Shown here: one piece after another, positions 6,483-15,710 of the stretch | Position numbering within the stretch: position 1 is the stretch's first letter | Layout of the letters: each line of letters begins with the position of its first letter | NCBI GenBank assembly: GCA_905181755.1 | Contig: CAJIYY010000073.1 | Location: forward strand, 1 to 24,422 | Length of the DNA: 24,422 bases | DNA from: Candidatus Dadabacteria bacterium UBA1144 | Lineage (GTDB): Bacteria > Desulfobacterota_D > UBA1144 | Direction of reading: 5' to 3' | The notes under the pieces: generated by a model | Seen by the model: only the letters and a program-made list of their open reading frames with translations | Database searches by the model: none | Told to the model about the DNA's origin: nothing | Program-made: the position numbers and the translations under genes

Positions 6483-8367
6483 TTTTATCAATGAACTCAA
6501 AGAAAAAGACTCTGAGCTAAAGAAGAGAATTAATCTTATTAAGTTTTGTATTTTTTTATTCCTAATTGTAATAAGTGCTAAAATATTTTATCTCCAACTA
6601 GTCGACAACAAACAACCTCTAAAATTTTCTCGAATTCAGACTAATCCATTTCAATTATTAGGTAACAGAGGGGAAATTCGAGATGCTGACGGGAAAATAT
6701 TAGCAGTTAGCGTTGCCTATCCGTCTATACATCTTAATCCCAGAGAGATTAAAGATAAGCCTTATTACTCAAAGACATTATCCAAGGTGCTAAAGATTCC
6801 AGAAGAAGAAATCTTAAAGAAGCTGGATAGTAGAAAATACTTTGTATGGATAAAAAGGCTTGCTACGCACAAAGAGGGGGAGAAGATTCTTTCATTGGGC
6901 CTTCGAGGTGTATCAATAAAAATGGAATACAAAAGAGATTATCCTTTTGGCCACCTTGCTGGACAACTTCTAGGGCACACAAATTTAGACCAGGTCGGCA
7001 TAGAAGGAATAGAATTTAAATTTAACAAAGAACTAGCTGGATCCAAAAAGGTAATCACCTTAACAAAAGACGGAAAAGGAAAAATTATTACGGATAATTT
7101 TGCAGCGACTGAGAATCCTGATGATGGTGCAAATCTAAATCTAACAATTAAAAGTAAATATCAATTTATTTTAGAAAAAGAACTTGCTTCGGCGGTTAAG
7201 AAGTCTAAGGCGCTAAGAGGTTACGGAGTAATTATAAATCCTAATACGGGTGAGATATATGCTATGGGGAGCTACCCCTTCTTTGATCCAAACAAATATT
7301 CCAAATATAAGAACTTAATTACAAAAAGGAATCTTCCGGTTTGGAATACATTTGAACCTGGTTCGGTCATGAAAAGCTTTCTTGTTGCTTCAGCAATTAA
7401 TGATCAGGTTGTAGATGATGAGACTATAATCGATTGCGAAAACGGTCAAAGACGAATTGGTAAATATGTAATACATGACATCAACAAAAAGGGAAAGCTT
7501 GATGTCTCAGGGGTACTAAGATTTTCTAGTAATATTGGTGCATCAAAGATTATTGAAAAGATATCAAATAAAAAATACTATAGTTATCTTAAACGCTTTG
7601 GTTTCGGATCTAAAACCAACATCAAAGTTCCTGGGGAGGCATCTGGAATACTTGCTAGTCCAGACAAATGGAGTCAAATACAAGCGGCCAATATAAGCTT
7701 TGGTCAAGGAATGTCTGTGACATCTTTACAGCTTGCAAAAGCACTTTCAATTATTGCCAACGGAGGAATCTCAATTGAACCATACTTAATTAAGTCGATT
7801 GTAGACTCCAAAGGCAGAACTCTGTTCCAGCATGAAAATAAACAGGGAAGAAGAGTTTTGTCTTATGCAACAAGCAAAAAAATGCGCCTCTTATTGAGAT
7901 CTGTGGTTGAAGACGGTGGTGGCTACAAAGCCCAAATTGAAGGGGTTGGAGTTTCAGGAAAAACAGGAACAGGGCAGTTCGCAACTAAGGGGGGTTATTC
8001 AAAAGAAAGATTTATTGTTTCTTTTATAGGATTTGCTCCATCTGAAAGTCCGCAACTGGTTAGTGTTATAACAATTGACTACCCAAAAGGTGCCAATGCT
8101 TACGGGGGTCGATGGGCTGCACCAGTTTTCAAAAATACTATCGAGAAGATCCTACTAGATGAACAAAGAATTAGTACTGTTGCAAAGGCGAAAGATGTTC
8201 CCTCTTTCTTAGGTAAGGCGAAAAGAGATGCAATTAAAATTGCAAGAGATAACAATATAAAAGTTAAGATAATAGGAAATGGTTTTGTGAAGAAACAAAC
8301 CCCGGAACCTGGAAACGAATACAACTTTCAAGAAGAGATAAGCCTATTTTTAGAGCCTGGAATTTAA
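6475..8367 (+). CDS. ftsI: Septal peptidoglycan transpeptidase FtsI (PBP3) with C-terminal PASTA-like domain
   Basis: A class B penicillin-binding protein that crosslinks septal peptidoglycan as partner of FtsW. It has an N-terminal membrane anchor at about 23-42, a pedestal domain with the conserved GNRGEIRDADG (about 62-72), and a transpeptidase domain with SVMK (active Ser297, Lys300), SSN (351-353) and KTG (496-498). At 630 aa it is longer than E. coli FtsI (588) because residues about 572-630 form a PASTA-like domain (VPSFLGK, then IIGNGFVKKQTPEPG). PASTA domains are absent from enterobacterial FtsI but occur on FtsI of other lineages, including deltaproteobacteria. The start overlaps ftsL by 8 bp with no close SD, and murE follows 3 bp after the stop. 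Confidence 0.97.
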   Translation: MNNFINELKEKDSELKKRINLIKFCIFLFLIVISAKIFYLQLVDNKQPLKFSRIQTNPFQLLGNRGEIRDADGKILAVSVAYPSIHLNPREIKDKPYYSKTLSKVLKIPEEEILKKLDSRKYFVWIKRLATHKEGEKILSLGLRGVSIKMEYKRDYPFGHLAGQLLGHTNLDQVGIEGIEFKFNKELAGSKKVITLTKDGKGKIITDNFAATENPDDGANLNLTIKSKYQFILEKELASAVKKSKALRGYGVIINPNTGEIYAMGSYPFFDPNKYSKYKNLITKRNLPVWNTFEPGSVMKSFLVASAINDQVVDDETIIDCENGQRRIGKYVIHDINKKGKLDVSGVLRFSSNIGASKIIEKISNKKYYSYLKRFGFGSKTNIKVPGEASGILASPDKWSQIQAANISFGQGMSVTSLQLAKALSIIANGGISIEPYLIKSIVDSKGRTLFQHENKQGRRVLSYATSKKMRLLLRSVVEDGGGYKAQIEGVGVSGKTGTGQFATKGGYSKERFIVSFIGFAPSESPQLVSVITIDYPKGANAYGGRWAAPVFKNTIEKILLDEQRISTVAKAKDVPSFLGKAKRDAIKIARDNNIKVKIIGNGFVKKQTPEPGNEYNFQEEISLFLEPGI

Positions 8368-8370
8368 CTT

Positions 8371-9837
8371 ATGCAAGCCGCAAAAAAGAATAGGACCCTT
8401 AAGAAGATTAAGAACTTGGGTTCTCCATCAAACAATTCAAAGAATATAAAAAAAGGTGGGGTATTTTTTGTCATCAAAGGAGAGAAAGAAGATGGCAGTC
8501 TTTATGTTAAAGATGCTATCAAGAATGGGGCGCGTGCAATAGTAACAGAAGATAGTCTAGAGATGGGGACTTTATCAGAAAAAATTCCCGTATACATAGT
8601 TCCTAACTCCAGGATCGCCTATGCTCATTCCTGTGCTGAGTCATTCTCAAACCCCGGAGACAAATTAGATTTATGTGGGATAACAGGAACAAATGGAAAA
8701 ACATCAATAAGCTATATATTAAAAAAAATATGGGAAGAGAAAAAGCCTGGTTTAATCGGAACCATTGAAACAACCTATGGAAAAAGGAAAATTCTCTCTA
8801 GACTTACGACACCTGACTCATATGAATTAAATAAAACTCTGAAAGATATGTGCTCTGACAAGGTAAAGAAAGTCTTTCTTGAAGTCTCATCACACTCTCT
8901 TGAATTATCTCGTGTAGATGGAATTAATTTTAATTCTGCGATTTTTAGCAATATATCCAGGGACCACTTGGATTTTCACAAAACTATTAATAGTTACTAC
9001 AAAAGTAAAGCAAAACTCTTCAATTATCATTTAAAAAATAGCAAAAAAAAGAATAAGATAGCTGTTGTAAATATAGATGACAAGTATGGCAAAAAAATTG
9101 CTAATGAAATCAAGAAGGACATTAAAGTCGTTAGCTATTCAATCAAAGATATAGCTGCAGATTTCTATCTAAAAGAGAGCACAAAAACAGAATTTGGAAC
9201 CAATCTAATAATAAAAGAAAAGACAAAAGAATACTCAATAGATACAAGACTATTTGGTAACTATAATTTTGAAAACATACTGGCATCTTTTGCTTTCTCT
9301 AAGACTAAAGGGCTCTCTATAAAGAGAATACATAGAGGAATTAAGGAGTTCACAGGCGCGCCAGGAAGGCTCGAGGAAATACATAGCAAGGACTTTAGAA
9401 TATTTATAGATTACGCTCATACTCCAGATGCCTTACTAAAATCAATAGTTTCTATAAAGAAAAATTTTAAGAATAAGAAATTAATAGTAGTCTTTGGATG
9501 CGGGGGAGATAGAGACAAAGGTAAAAGAGCATTGATGGGCGAGATAGCATCTAAACATGCCGACCAAGTAATAATTACATCTGATAATCCAAGGTTTGAA
9601 AAACCAATTGAAATAATAAAAGATATAGCATCTGGAATTAAGATTTCTGAAAAAAGAAAAGTAGCGACCATCACGAATAGAGCTCGAGCGATAAGCTTTG
9701 CAACTAAAAGCTTAAAAACTGGCGACCTGCTGTTAATTACCGGAAAAGGTCACGAACAATATCAGCACATAAAGGGTAAAAAAAATAAATTTTCAGATAA
9801 GGTAGAAGTAAAAAAATGTCTAAAAAAAATAAACTAG
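8371..9837 (+). CDS. murE: UDP-MurNAc-L-Ala-D-Glu:meso-DAP ligase MurE
   Basis: An ATP-dependent Mur ligase that adds the third stem-peptide residue in the cytoplasm. Three Mur domains are visible: an N-terminal UDP-substrate domain, a central ATPase with GITGTNGKT (103-111, Lys110) and EVSSHSLELSRVDG, then SRDHLDFH, and a C-terminal domain with IDYAHTPDAL and GCGGDRDKGKR. The DNPR motif (405-408) is the signature of meso-diaminopimelate rather than lysine use, so the organism should have DAP-type peptidoglycan. The 488 aa length is usual. The reading frame overlaps murF by 22 bp. Confidence 0.98.
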   Translation: MQAAKKNRTLKKIKNLGSPSNNSKNIKKGGVFFVIKGEKEDGSLYVKDAIKNGARAIVTEDSLEMGTLSEKIPVYIVPNSRIAYAHSCAESFSNPGDKLDLCGITGTNGKTSISYILKKIWEEKKPGLIGTIETTYGKRKILSRLTTPDSYELNKTLKDMCSDKVKKVFLEVSSHSLELSRVDGINFNSAIFSNISRDHLDFHKTINSYYKSKAKLFNYHLKNSKKKNKIAVVNIDDKYGKKIANEIKKDIKVVSYSIKDIAADFYLKESTKTEFGTNLIIKEKTKEYSIDTRLFGNYNFENILASFAFSKTKGLSIKRIHRGIKEFTGAPGRLEEIHSKDFRIFIDYAHTPDALLKSIVSIKKNFKNKKLIVVFGCGGDRDKGKRALMGEIASKHADQVIITSDNPRFEKPIEIIKDIASGIKISEKRKVATITNRARAISFATKSLKTGDLLLITGKGHEQYQHIKGKKNKFSDKVEVKKCLKKIN

Positions 9838-11189
9838 CCAACATATTAATGGAAGATTTTATCAAAGACTATAAGAAAATTCTGTATCTTGACCCAAAGC
9901 TAAAAGCTAAAAACTTTAGAAATATATCTACTGACTCAAGAAAAATCGAAAAAGGGGATATTTTTGTTGCATTAGATGGAGAAAACTTTAAAGGAAATCA
10001 ATTTATTCCTGATGCCCTAAACAAAGGGGCCGAATTCTGTATAAGCAGTGAAAGAAATAAATTCCCAAAACAAATAATTGTAGATTCAACTTTAAGCTTT
10101 ATACAAGATTTAGCTTCCTATATAATAAGCAAAAATAAAAATTTAAAAGTTTTTGGAATAACCGGAACAAATGGTAAAACTTCCACAAAGGAAATATTGA
10201 ACAAGATTCTTTCTCTAAAATACAATGTTTTATCAACTGAAGGGAACTACAACAATCAAATAGGTATGCCTTTAACAATACTAAACCTTGAGGAAGAGAA
10301 CGAGGTCTTAATACTTGAGATGGGAACGAACTCCGTAGGTGAGATAGAAAAATTAGCAGAAATTGCAAGGCCGGACTTTGCCACAATAACTAATATTGGG
10401 AAGGGGCATACAGAAGGCCTATTAAACAAAGAGAATATTTTCAAGGAGAAGTCTAATATAACAAAGTATTTTAGTACCGAATCTACTTTCTCTTTTAATC
10501 TTGATGATAAATTCCTTGCAAACTTTTACTCTAAGCTGGAATGTGAGAAAATAACGTTTGGTATAACTTCAGATGCGGAAATCAGAGCATGTAATATTTC
10601 TTCAACTTTTTCCTCATTTGACCTGAACTATAACGGTACCAGTCTACCTGTTAAGATTAAATCTCCAGGTATTAATAACATATACAATTCGCTTGCTTCG
10701 GCATCCTTAGGAATTAAAGCAGGAATGGAGCTAAGCCAAATAGTTGAGGCGATTGGTGGATTTGAGGGTATTAACAATAGGTTTAAAATTACTGAGCTTA
10801 AGAAAGGGAACATCATAATAGATGATACATATAATGCCAATCCAGACTCCATGCTGCGTGCTATTGAAATGACTAACAAAATATTCCCAAAGAAAAGGAA
10901 AATAGCTATTCTTGGCAGTATGCTGGAGCTTGGAGAATCATCTTCGATAGAACACCAGTCAATAAGCAGTCAGATTAAGGCAAATAAGTTTGATCAACTT
11001 TATGCTTATGGTGACCATAGCGATGATTATGTTAAGAACTTAGATCTTAGCACGGTTTTTATTAGACTTTATGATCATTCCGAAATTAAAAAATATATAG
11101 ATTTAAATTCTTTAGATAACACTGTTATTCTAGTTAAAGGCTCAAGGGGTATGAAAATGGAAAAAATATTTAACTTCCTAGGATTGTAA
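9816..11189 (+). CDS. murF: UDP-MurNAc-tripeptide:D-Ala-D-Ala ligase MurF
   Basis: Adds D-Ala-D-Ala to UDP-MurNAc-tripeptide, completing the pentapeptide precursor in the cytoplasm. The 457-aa protein shows the N-terminal STDSRKIEKGDIFVALDGE pattern, the ATP loop GITGTNGKTS (114-123, Lys121), the LEMGTNSVGEI motif typical of MurF, DDTYNANPDSM and ILGSMLELG. The ATG at 9816 overlaps the end of murE by 22 bp. A second in-frame ATG at 9849 would give 446 aa (MEDFIKDYKK); neither has a strong SD and I cannot decide between them. No ddl gene lies in the window, so the D-Ala-D-Ala substrate comes from a ligase encoded elsewhere. Confidence 0.97.
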   Translation: MSKKNKLANILMEDFIKDYKKILYLDPKLKAKNFRNISTDSRKIEKGDIFVALDGENFKGNQFIPDALNKGAEFCISSERNKFPKQIIVDSTLSFIQDLASYIISKNKNLKVFGITGTNGKTSTKEILNKILSLKYNVLSTEGNYNNQIGMPLTILNLEEENEVLILEMGTNSVGEIEKLAEIARPDFATITNIGKGHTEGLLNKENIFKEKSNITKYFSTESTFSFNLDDKFLANFYSKLECEKITFGITSDAEIRACNISSTFSSFDLNYNGTSLPVKIKSPGINNIYNSLASASLGIKAGMELSQIVEAIGGFEGINNRFKITELKKGNIIIDDTYNANPDSMLRAIEMTNKIFPKKRKIAILGSMLELGESSSIEHQSISSQIKANKFDQLYAYGDHSDDYVKNLDLSTVFIRLYDHSEIKKYIDLNSLDNTVILVKGSRGMKMEKIFNFLGL

Positions 11190-12280
11190 TGTTTTATTAT
11201 TTGTTTGATTTATTTGTTGGTTCTTTAAGTTTTTTAAATATTTTCCAATATATAACTTTTCGCTCATCCTTAGCTGGGATAACTTCCTTTTTCATAATAA
11301 TCTTTTTTACCCCAAAGTTTATAGAGCTAATGAATAATAAGAATTTTAAAGAAAATATAAGTTCATATCTTAAGAGTCATGAAAAAAAGAAAGGTACGCC
11401 CAACATGGGAGGTATTGCTATTGGTGGGAGCATATTAATATCATCACTTTTATTTGGAAATTTTAACAATACCAATTTTATGGTTATTTTAGTTTCCTAT
11501 TTAGCTTTTGCACTTTCTGGTTTTGCTGATGACTTTATAAAGCTTAAAAAAGGTAAAGGGCTTACAATTTTTAAGAAAATCTCTATACAAATTATTATAA
11601 CATTAACAATAATAATATTCTTTATAAAAGACAGCAATGGATTTCTGTATTCAAGTCAAATATACAGCAACACCTTCATCGGTCTGCCGTTCACCAAGGA
11701 ACTTTTTAATCTAGGTTCGTTTTATTATGTCTTGTGCTTTTTAATAATTTTAGGATCAGCTAACGCTGTTAACCTGACTGATGGACTTGATGGACTTGCA
11801 ACGGGGTCACTCCTAAGTACTGTTGGAGCAATTACTATATTGGCCTATATTGGGGGAAATATAATTTACACTGGATACCTCTATCTTCCTTTTTTAAGAG
11901 ATATTGCAGAGATAACTGTACTTCTTTCTGCAATACTAGGCGCCCTATTAGGCTTCTTGTGGTTTAACTCAAATCCCGCTCAGATATTCATGGGAGATGT
12001 TGGTTCAATACCGCTAGGCGCGACTATAGGATTAGTTTCGATAATCATCAAACAAGAAGTTTTACTATTAATATCAGGAGGAATCTTCGTAATTGAAGCA
12101 CTATCTGTAATAGCGCAAATTATATCGTTTAGATTATACAAGAAAAGGATTCTTAAGATGGCTCCTTTGCATCACCACTTCGAGCAACTAGGTGTTTCTG
12201 AATCTAAAATTGTTATTAGGTTTTGGATAGTATCAATTTTATTAGCTTTAATTTCAATTGCATCACTGAAGATAAGATAA
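11189..12280 (+). CDS. mraY: Phospho-MurNAc-pentapeptide translocase MraY
   Basis: A polytopic inner-membrane enzyme (about 10 helices in the family) that transfers phospho-MurNAc-pentapeptide to undecaprenyl phosphate, making lipid I. The 363 aa match E. coli (360). Conserved sites are KGTPNMGG after the first helix, ADD with D114-D115 (Mg and lipid site), NAVNLTDGLDGLA (192-204), FMGDVGS from F267 with D270, and PLHHHFE with H328-H330. The ATG shares a base with the murF stop (TAATG) and has an AGGA upstream. murD starts 1 bp after the stop, so the two are tightly coupled. Confidence 0.98.
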   Translation: MFYYLFDLFVGSLSFLNIFQYITFRSSLAGITSFFIIIFFTPKFIELMNNKNFKENISSYLKSHEKKKGTPNMGGIAIGGSILISSLLFGNFNNTNFMVILVSYLAFALSGFADDFIKLKKGKGLTIFKKISIQIIITLTIIIFFIKDSNGFLYSSQIYSNTFIGLPFTKELFNLGSFYYVLCFLIILGSANAVNLTDGLDGLATGSLLSTVGAITILAYIGGNIIYTGYLYLPFLRDIAEITVLLSAILGALLGFLWFNSNPAQIFMGDVGSIPLGATIGLVSIIIKQEVLLLISGGIFVIEALSVIAQIISFRLYKKRILKMAPLHHHFEQLGVSESKIVIRFWIVSILLALISIASLKIR

Positions 12281-12281
12281 T

Positions 12282-13520
12282 ATGAAAAAAATTTTAATTT
12301 ATGGAATGGGCAAAACGGGGAAGGAGCTGGCCAGATTCTGCACAAAAAGAAAGATTCCTTTTTCTACGTTCGATGACAATAGTAATAAGCCTGAAGAATT
12401 CCAAAAGAACTTGCGCAACTGTAATAGAATTATTGTAAGTCCTGGCGTAGGTCTAAGAAATGAAAATATAAAAAAAGCAATTAAAGCCAAAATAAAAGTT
12501 ATAAGTGAGATTGAATTTGCAGCTGAATTTATATCGAAGCCCCTAATTGCAATAACAGGAACAAATGGGAAGACAACAACAGCGCTTCTTACTTACGATT
12601 TACTAAAAAGCTCAGGACTCAAAGTTTTTTTGGGTGGTAATATCGGTACTCCATTAATCAAAGCCGCAGAAGACGACTCTAAATATGACCTGATATTAAT
12701 TGAGACAAGTAGCTTCCAATTGCAATTTATAGATTCAAAGTTTCATCCTAATGTTTCAGTCCTCCTAAATATCTCTGAAAATCATCTCGATCATCACTTA
12801 AGCATGAAAGAATATGTTGCATCAAAGAAAAAAGTTTTCAAGAATTCTACTATTACTGACTATGCTATAATTGACTCGAGTGCTATTCTCAACACTAGGA
12901 TCAAAGGAACAGTAATTGATCCTTTAAAAAGCAAGGAAATTTATACAACTAATGATAAAATTATAATAAAGGGAATGGAGATTATAAAAAAGGAAATAAA
13001 GCTTATTGGTCCTCACAATATCAAAAATATACTTTTTTCTTTAAACATATTTTCACTATTCAAAGAAGTGACGAACAAGCAGCTTAAGATAATTCAAAAA
13101 TTCTCACCTCCTATTCACAGGTTGGAGAGAATTGGTACGAACAGAGAGATAATAAATGACTCAAAATCTACATCTCCACAAGCAACTGAAGTAGCTATAG
13201 AAAGTTTTAAAAAGAATATTGTCTTGATAATGGGAGGGAAAGATAAAAAATTAGACTACAGCAGCTTGCTTGCCCCTATTAGAAAAAAGGTTGTACTTTT
13301 AATTCTGTTTGGCGAGAACAAGTTTGAACTAGCAAAAGTTTTCGATAAAAATAAAATATACTTAGCTCCAAATCTATACGAAGCAGTTAGGAAGGGGTTA
13401 AAAGAGTCCAACAAAAAAGGTCCCCTAATTTTTAGTCCTGGAACATCTAGTTTTGACCAATTTAATTCTTATTCGCAAAGAGGAGAGGTATTTAAAAAGT
13501 ATGTTAAAGAACTATCTTGA
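12282..13520 (+). CDS. murD: UDP-MurNAc-L-Ala:D-Glu ligase MurD
   Basis: Adds D-glutamate to UDP-MurNAc-L-Ala (cytoplasmic, ATP-dependent). The 412 aa are slightly shorter than E. coli MurD (438). Motifs: an N-terminal Rossmann-like GMGKTGKELA, the ATP loop GTNGKTT (93-99, Lys97), ETSSFQLQ, NISENHLDHH, INDSKSTSPQAT (about 287-298) and IMGGKDKKLDY. The C-terminal SPGTSSFDQFNSYSQRGEVF corresponds to SPACASLDQF in E. coli. Its last 20 bp overlap ftsW. Confidence 0.98.
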   Translation: MKKILIYGMGKTGKELARFCTKRKIPFSTFDDNSNKPEEFQKNLRNCNRIIVSPGVGLRNENIKKAIKAKIKVISEIEFAAEFISKPLIAITGTNGKTTTALLTYDLLKSSGLKVFLGGNIGTPLIKAAEDDSKYDLILIETSSFQLQFIDSKFHPNVSVLLNISENHLDHHLSMKEYVASKKKVFKNSTITDYAIIDSSAILNTRIKGTVIDPLKSKEIYTTNDKIIIKGMEIIKKEIKLIGPHNIKNILFSLNIFSLFKEVTNKQLKIIQKFSPPIHRLERIGTNREIINDSKSTSPQATEVAIESFKKNIVLIMGGKDKKLDYSSLLAPIRKKVVLLILFGENKFELAKVFDKNKIYLAPNLYEAVRKGLKESNKKGPLIFSPGTSSFDQFNSYSQRGEVFKKYVKELS

Positions 13521-14607
13521 ATCAGTGGAACCAAGAATTCTTTTCGTTGTTTCTATAATTGTACTCTCAATAATTGGTCTTATAATGGTATTCAGCTCAA
13601 GTTCCATTATCGCTATGGAAAACCATGCTGACTCGTTCTTTTACTTGAAGAAACAAAGTCTCTTTCTTTCTATAGGTTTGGTCACCATGCTTATTTGTTC
13701 AAATATAAACACAAATTTCCTGTCAAAGAACTACAAGTTGTTTTATGCCGTTGGAATCATACTTTTAGTCTTAGTTTATGTTCCAATGCTTGGAAAAAAA
13801 TCTGGTGGTGCAACAAGATGGATACAATTCCTTTCTTTTTCCATACAACCAGTTGAAATAGCGAAATACATGCTCCTAATATTCATCGCTCAGCATCTAA
13901 ACATTAAGAACACCAGAGTTAAAGAATTCAAAATCGGCGTAGTGTCGACCTTCCTTCCTTGTGTTCCATATCTTACCCTGCTACTTATGCAGCCAGATTT
14001 TGGCAATACTGTTTTAATCTGTGCAACGATATTTGCTATGATAATAATATCTGGAGCAAAATTTACACATATATTGAGCATCTTTATCTTGCTAGCTTCT
14101 TCTTTTCTAAGCCTAATATATATAGCTCCATATAGAATGAAGAGAGTGATGTCATTCTTGAATCCCTACGAAGACCCTCAAGGAAGTGGCTACCAAATTA
14201 TTCAGTCTTTTGTTTCCTTTGCTAAGGGAAAATTTTTTGGTGTAGGGCTGGGGAATAGTTCACAGAAACTTTTCTTTCTTCCTCAAGGACATAATGATTT
14301 TATTTTTTCAATAATCGCAGAAGAGCTGGGATTTGTTGGTAGCCTAACCTTAGTATTCCTTTTTGGAATTTTAATATATAGCGGATTTAAAATGCTAGAA
14401 AGAGCGAAAGACTTATTCTCTAGAAATCTTATTTCTGGGATTATAATTCTCACCTCGCTACAGATTATAATAAATATTTCAGTTACTATTGGCTTAATGC
14501 CTACCAAGGGAGTACCACTTCCTCTAATTAGCTATGGTGGAAGTTCTCTAGTATTTACATTATTCGCACTGGGTCTTGTTTTAGCCCTTGATAAGGGAAA
14601 AAATTGA
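13501..14607 (+). CDS. ftsW: Septal peptidoglycan glycosyltransferase FtsW (SEDS family)
   Basis: A polytopic inner-membrane SEDS protein that polymerises lipid II into glycan strands at the septum together with FtsI. Motifs: VFSSSS after the first helix, IQPVEIAKYMLL, PDFGNTV, the long extracellular loop with GSGYQIIQS and LPQGHNDFIFSIIAEELGF, and the C-terminal TKGVPLPLISYGGSS. An in-frame TTG at 13453 gives a longer form, but it falls deep inside the murD coding sequence. ATG at 13501 (368 aa, MLKNYLESVEPR) lies 12 nt after a strong AGGAGAGG and fits the family N-terminus, so I chose it. The TGA stop overlaps the TTG start of murG. Confidence 0.95.
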   Translation: MLKNYLESVEPRILFVVSIIVLSIIGLIMVFSSSSIIAMENHADSFFYLKKQSLFLSIGLVTMLICSNINTNFLSKNYKLFYAVGIILLVLVYVPMLGKKSGGATRWIQFLSFSIQPVEIAKYMLLIFIAQHLNIKNTRVKEFKIGVVSTFLPCVPYLTLLLMQPDFGNTVLICATIFAMIIISGAKFTHILSIFILLASSFLSLIYIAPYRMKRVMSFLNPYEDPQGSGYQIIQSFVSFAKGKFFGVGLGNSSQKLFFLPQGHNDFIFSIIAEELGFVGSLTLVFLFGILIYSGFKMLERAKDLFSRNLISGIIILTSLQIIINISVTIGLMPTKGVPLPLISYGGSSLVFTLFALGLVLALDKGKN

Positions 14608-15710
14608 AGAAAATTTTAATTACACTTGGGGCTTCTGGGGGTCATATTTATCCAGCCTTGGCAGTAATGGACTATATAAAAAGTCTTGATAATACTATTG
14701 AAACTAGGCTCATAAATAGCACAAACAGTAAGATTTTTGTTCCTGCTTCTCATGGGAACGATGTAACGTATAAAATTAACTCTATAGGTTTTATTGGTAA
14801 ATCTTTTATTTACAAAATAAAGTCATTATTCTTATTTGCAGTATCAGTAATCGAGTCTTTGAAGATTATTTTTACGTTTATGCCAGATGCAATTGTGGGA
14901 ACGGGTGGCTTTGTATCTTTACCGGTAGCGATTGCGGGCTTTATTTTAAATAGAAAAATTTATATTATTGAAGGAAACTCCGTTCCTGGATTATCCAATA
15001 AAATTATTTCTAAATTTTGCAAAAAAATATTCATCAACTTCAATCATTCTACAAAATACTTTAACAAAAAAAGATGTATAAGAACTGGTTTTCCTATAAG
15101 AGAATTAGACAATAAGGTTCTTAAGAATAAGAGCCTAGACCTTTTAATACTTGGGGGAAGTCAGGGGTCGGCGATTATCAACTCCAAAGTTGCCCAATCG
15201 GTCAGGAGCTTATTGGAAAAAATTGCATCTTCAAAGTCAGGCCTTAAGCAACTCAGGATTACTCATCAATGTGGGTCAAAGAACAAAGAGGCAACAGAGG
15301 GGCTCTACTTATCTATGAAAGAAAATTTTAGTTTTTTTGAATTTGAAGTCTACGAATTTATAGAGAACATAGATCAATTCTATTCTAAATCAAAAGTTCT
15401 AATATCAAGAGCTGGCGCTAGTACTATTGCAGAAAGTCTTAAGTTTAAAGTTCCATCAATATATATACCAATAAAACATTCTTCTGGTAATCATCAATAT
15501 CTAAACGCTAAAGAAATATATGACAATAAGCTAGCTTTTATCCATTTAGAAGAAAACCCCAGTGAGGAGCTTACGATTAAAATTGAAGAGCTCTTGTATA
15601 ACAAAAGCATCAGCGAGGGCATGGCCAAAGCCCTTGAGAGCTACAGCAATTTAAATAAAAATTGTGGGGCTGAAAAAATTGCAAAGGAGATTCTTAAGGA
15701 TTTTGATTAA
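14604..15710 (+). CDS. murG: UDP-GlcNAc:lipid I N-acetylglucosaminyltransferase MurG
   Basis: A peripheral inner-membrane GT28 enzyme that converts lipid I to lipid II. The 368 aa show the N-terminal glycine-rich loop GASGGHIYPALAV (9-21), VGTGGFVSLP and EGNSVPGLSNK (family: EqNxxPGxxN), LGGSQGSAIIN at the start of the nucleotide domain, and SRAGASTIAES followed by HSSGNHQYLNA at the UDP-GlcNAc site. It starts with TTG at 14604, in the four bases TTGA shared with the ftsW stop, preceded by AAGGGA; no nearby ATG would keep the N-terminal motif. It overlaps murC by 8 bp at the preferred murC start. Confidence 0.97.
   Translation: MKKILITLGASGGHIYPALAVMDYIKSLDNTIETRLINSTNSKIFVPASHGNDVTYKINSIGFIGKSFIYKIKSLFLFAVSVIESLKIIFTFMPDAIVGTGGFVSLPVAIAGFILNRKIYIIEGNSVPGLSNKIISKFCKKIFINFNHSTKYFNKKRCIRTGFPIRELDNKVLKNKSLDLLILGGSQGSAIINSKVAQSVRSLLEKIASSKSGLKQLRITHQCGSKNKEATEGLYLSMKENFSFFEFEVYEFIENIDQFYSKSKVLISRAGASTIAESLKFKVPSIYIPIKHSSGNHQYLNAKEIYDNKLAFIHLEENPSEELTIKIEELLYNKSISEGMAKALESYSNLNKNCGAEKIAKEILKDFD

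Noticed and set aside
9417..9674. Antisense ORFs inside murE, murF, ftsZ, ftsI, rsmH, murB and other dcw genes (several of 60-97 aa)
   Set aside because: All overlap well-conserved genes on the opposite strand with no motifs, SD or promoter; expected by chance from the codon bias.
13453..13500. Longer ftsW from TTG 13453
   Set aside because: The extension lies inside the conserved murD C-terminus, while ATG 13501 fits the family start and follows an SD-like AGGAGAGG.
15664..15702. Longer murC from GTG 15664
   Set aside because: The extra 13 residues lie inside murG, and the family N-terminus begins just before IHFIGIGG.
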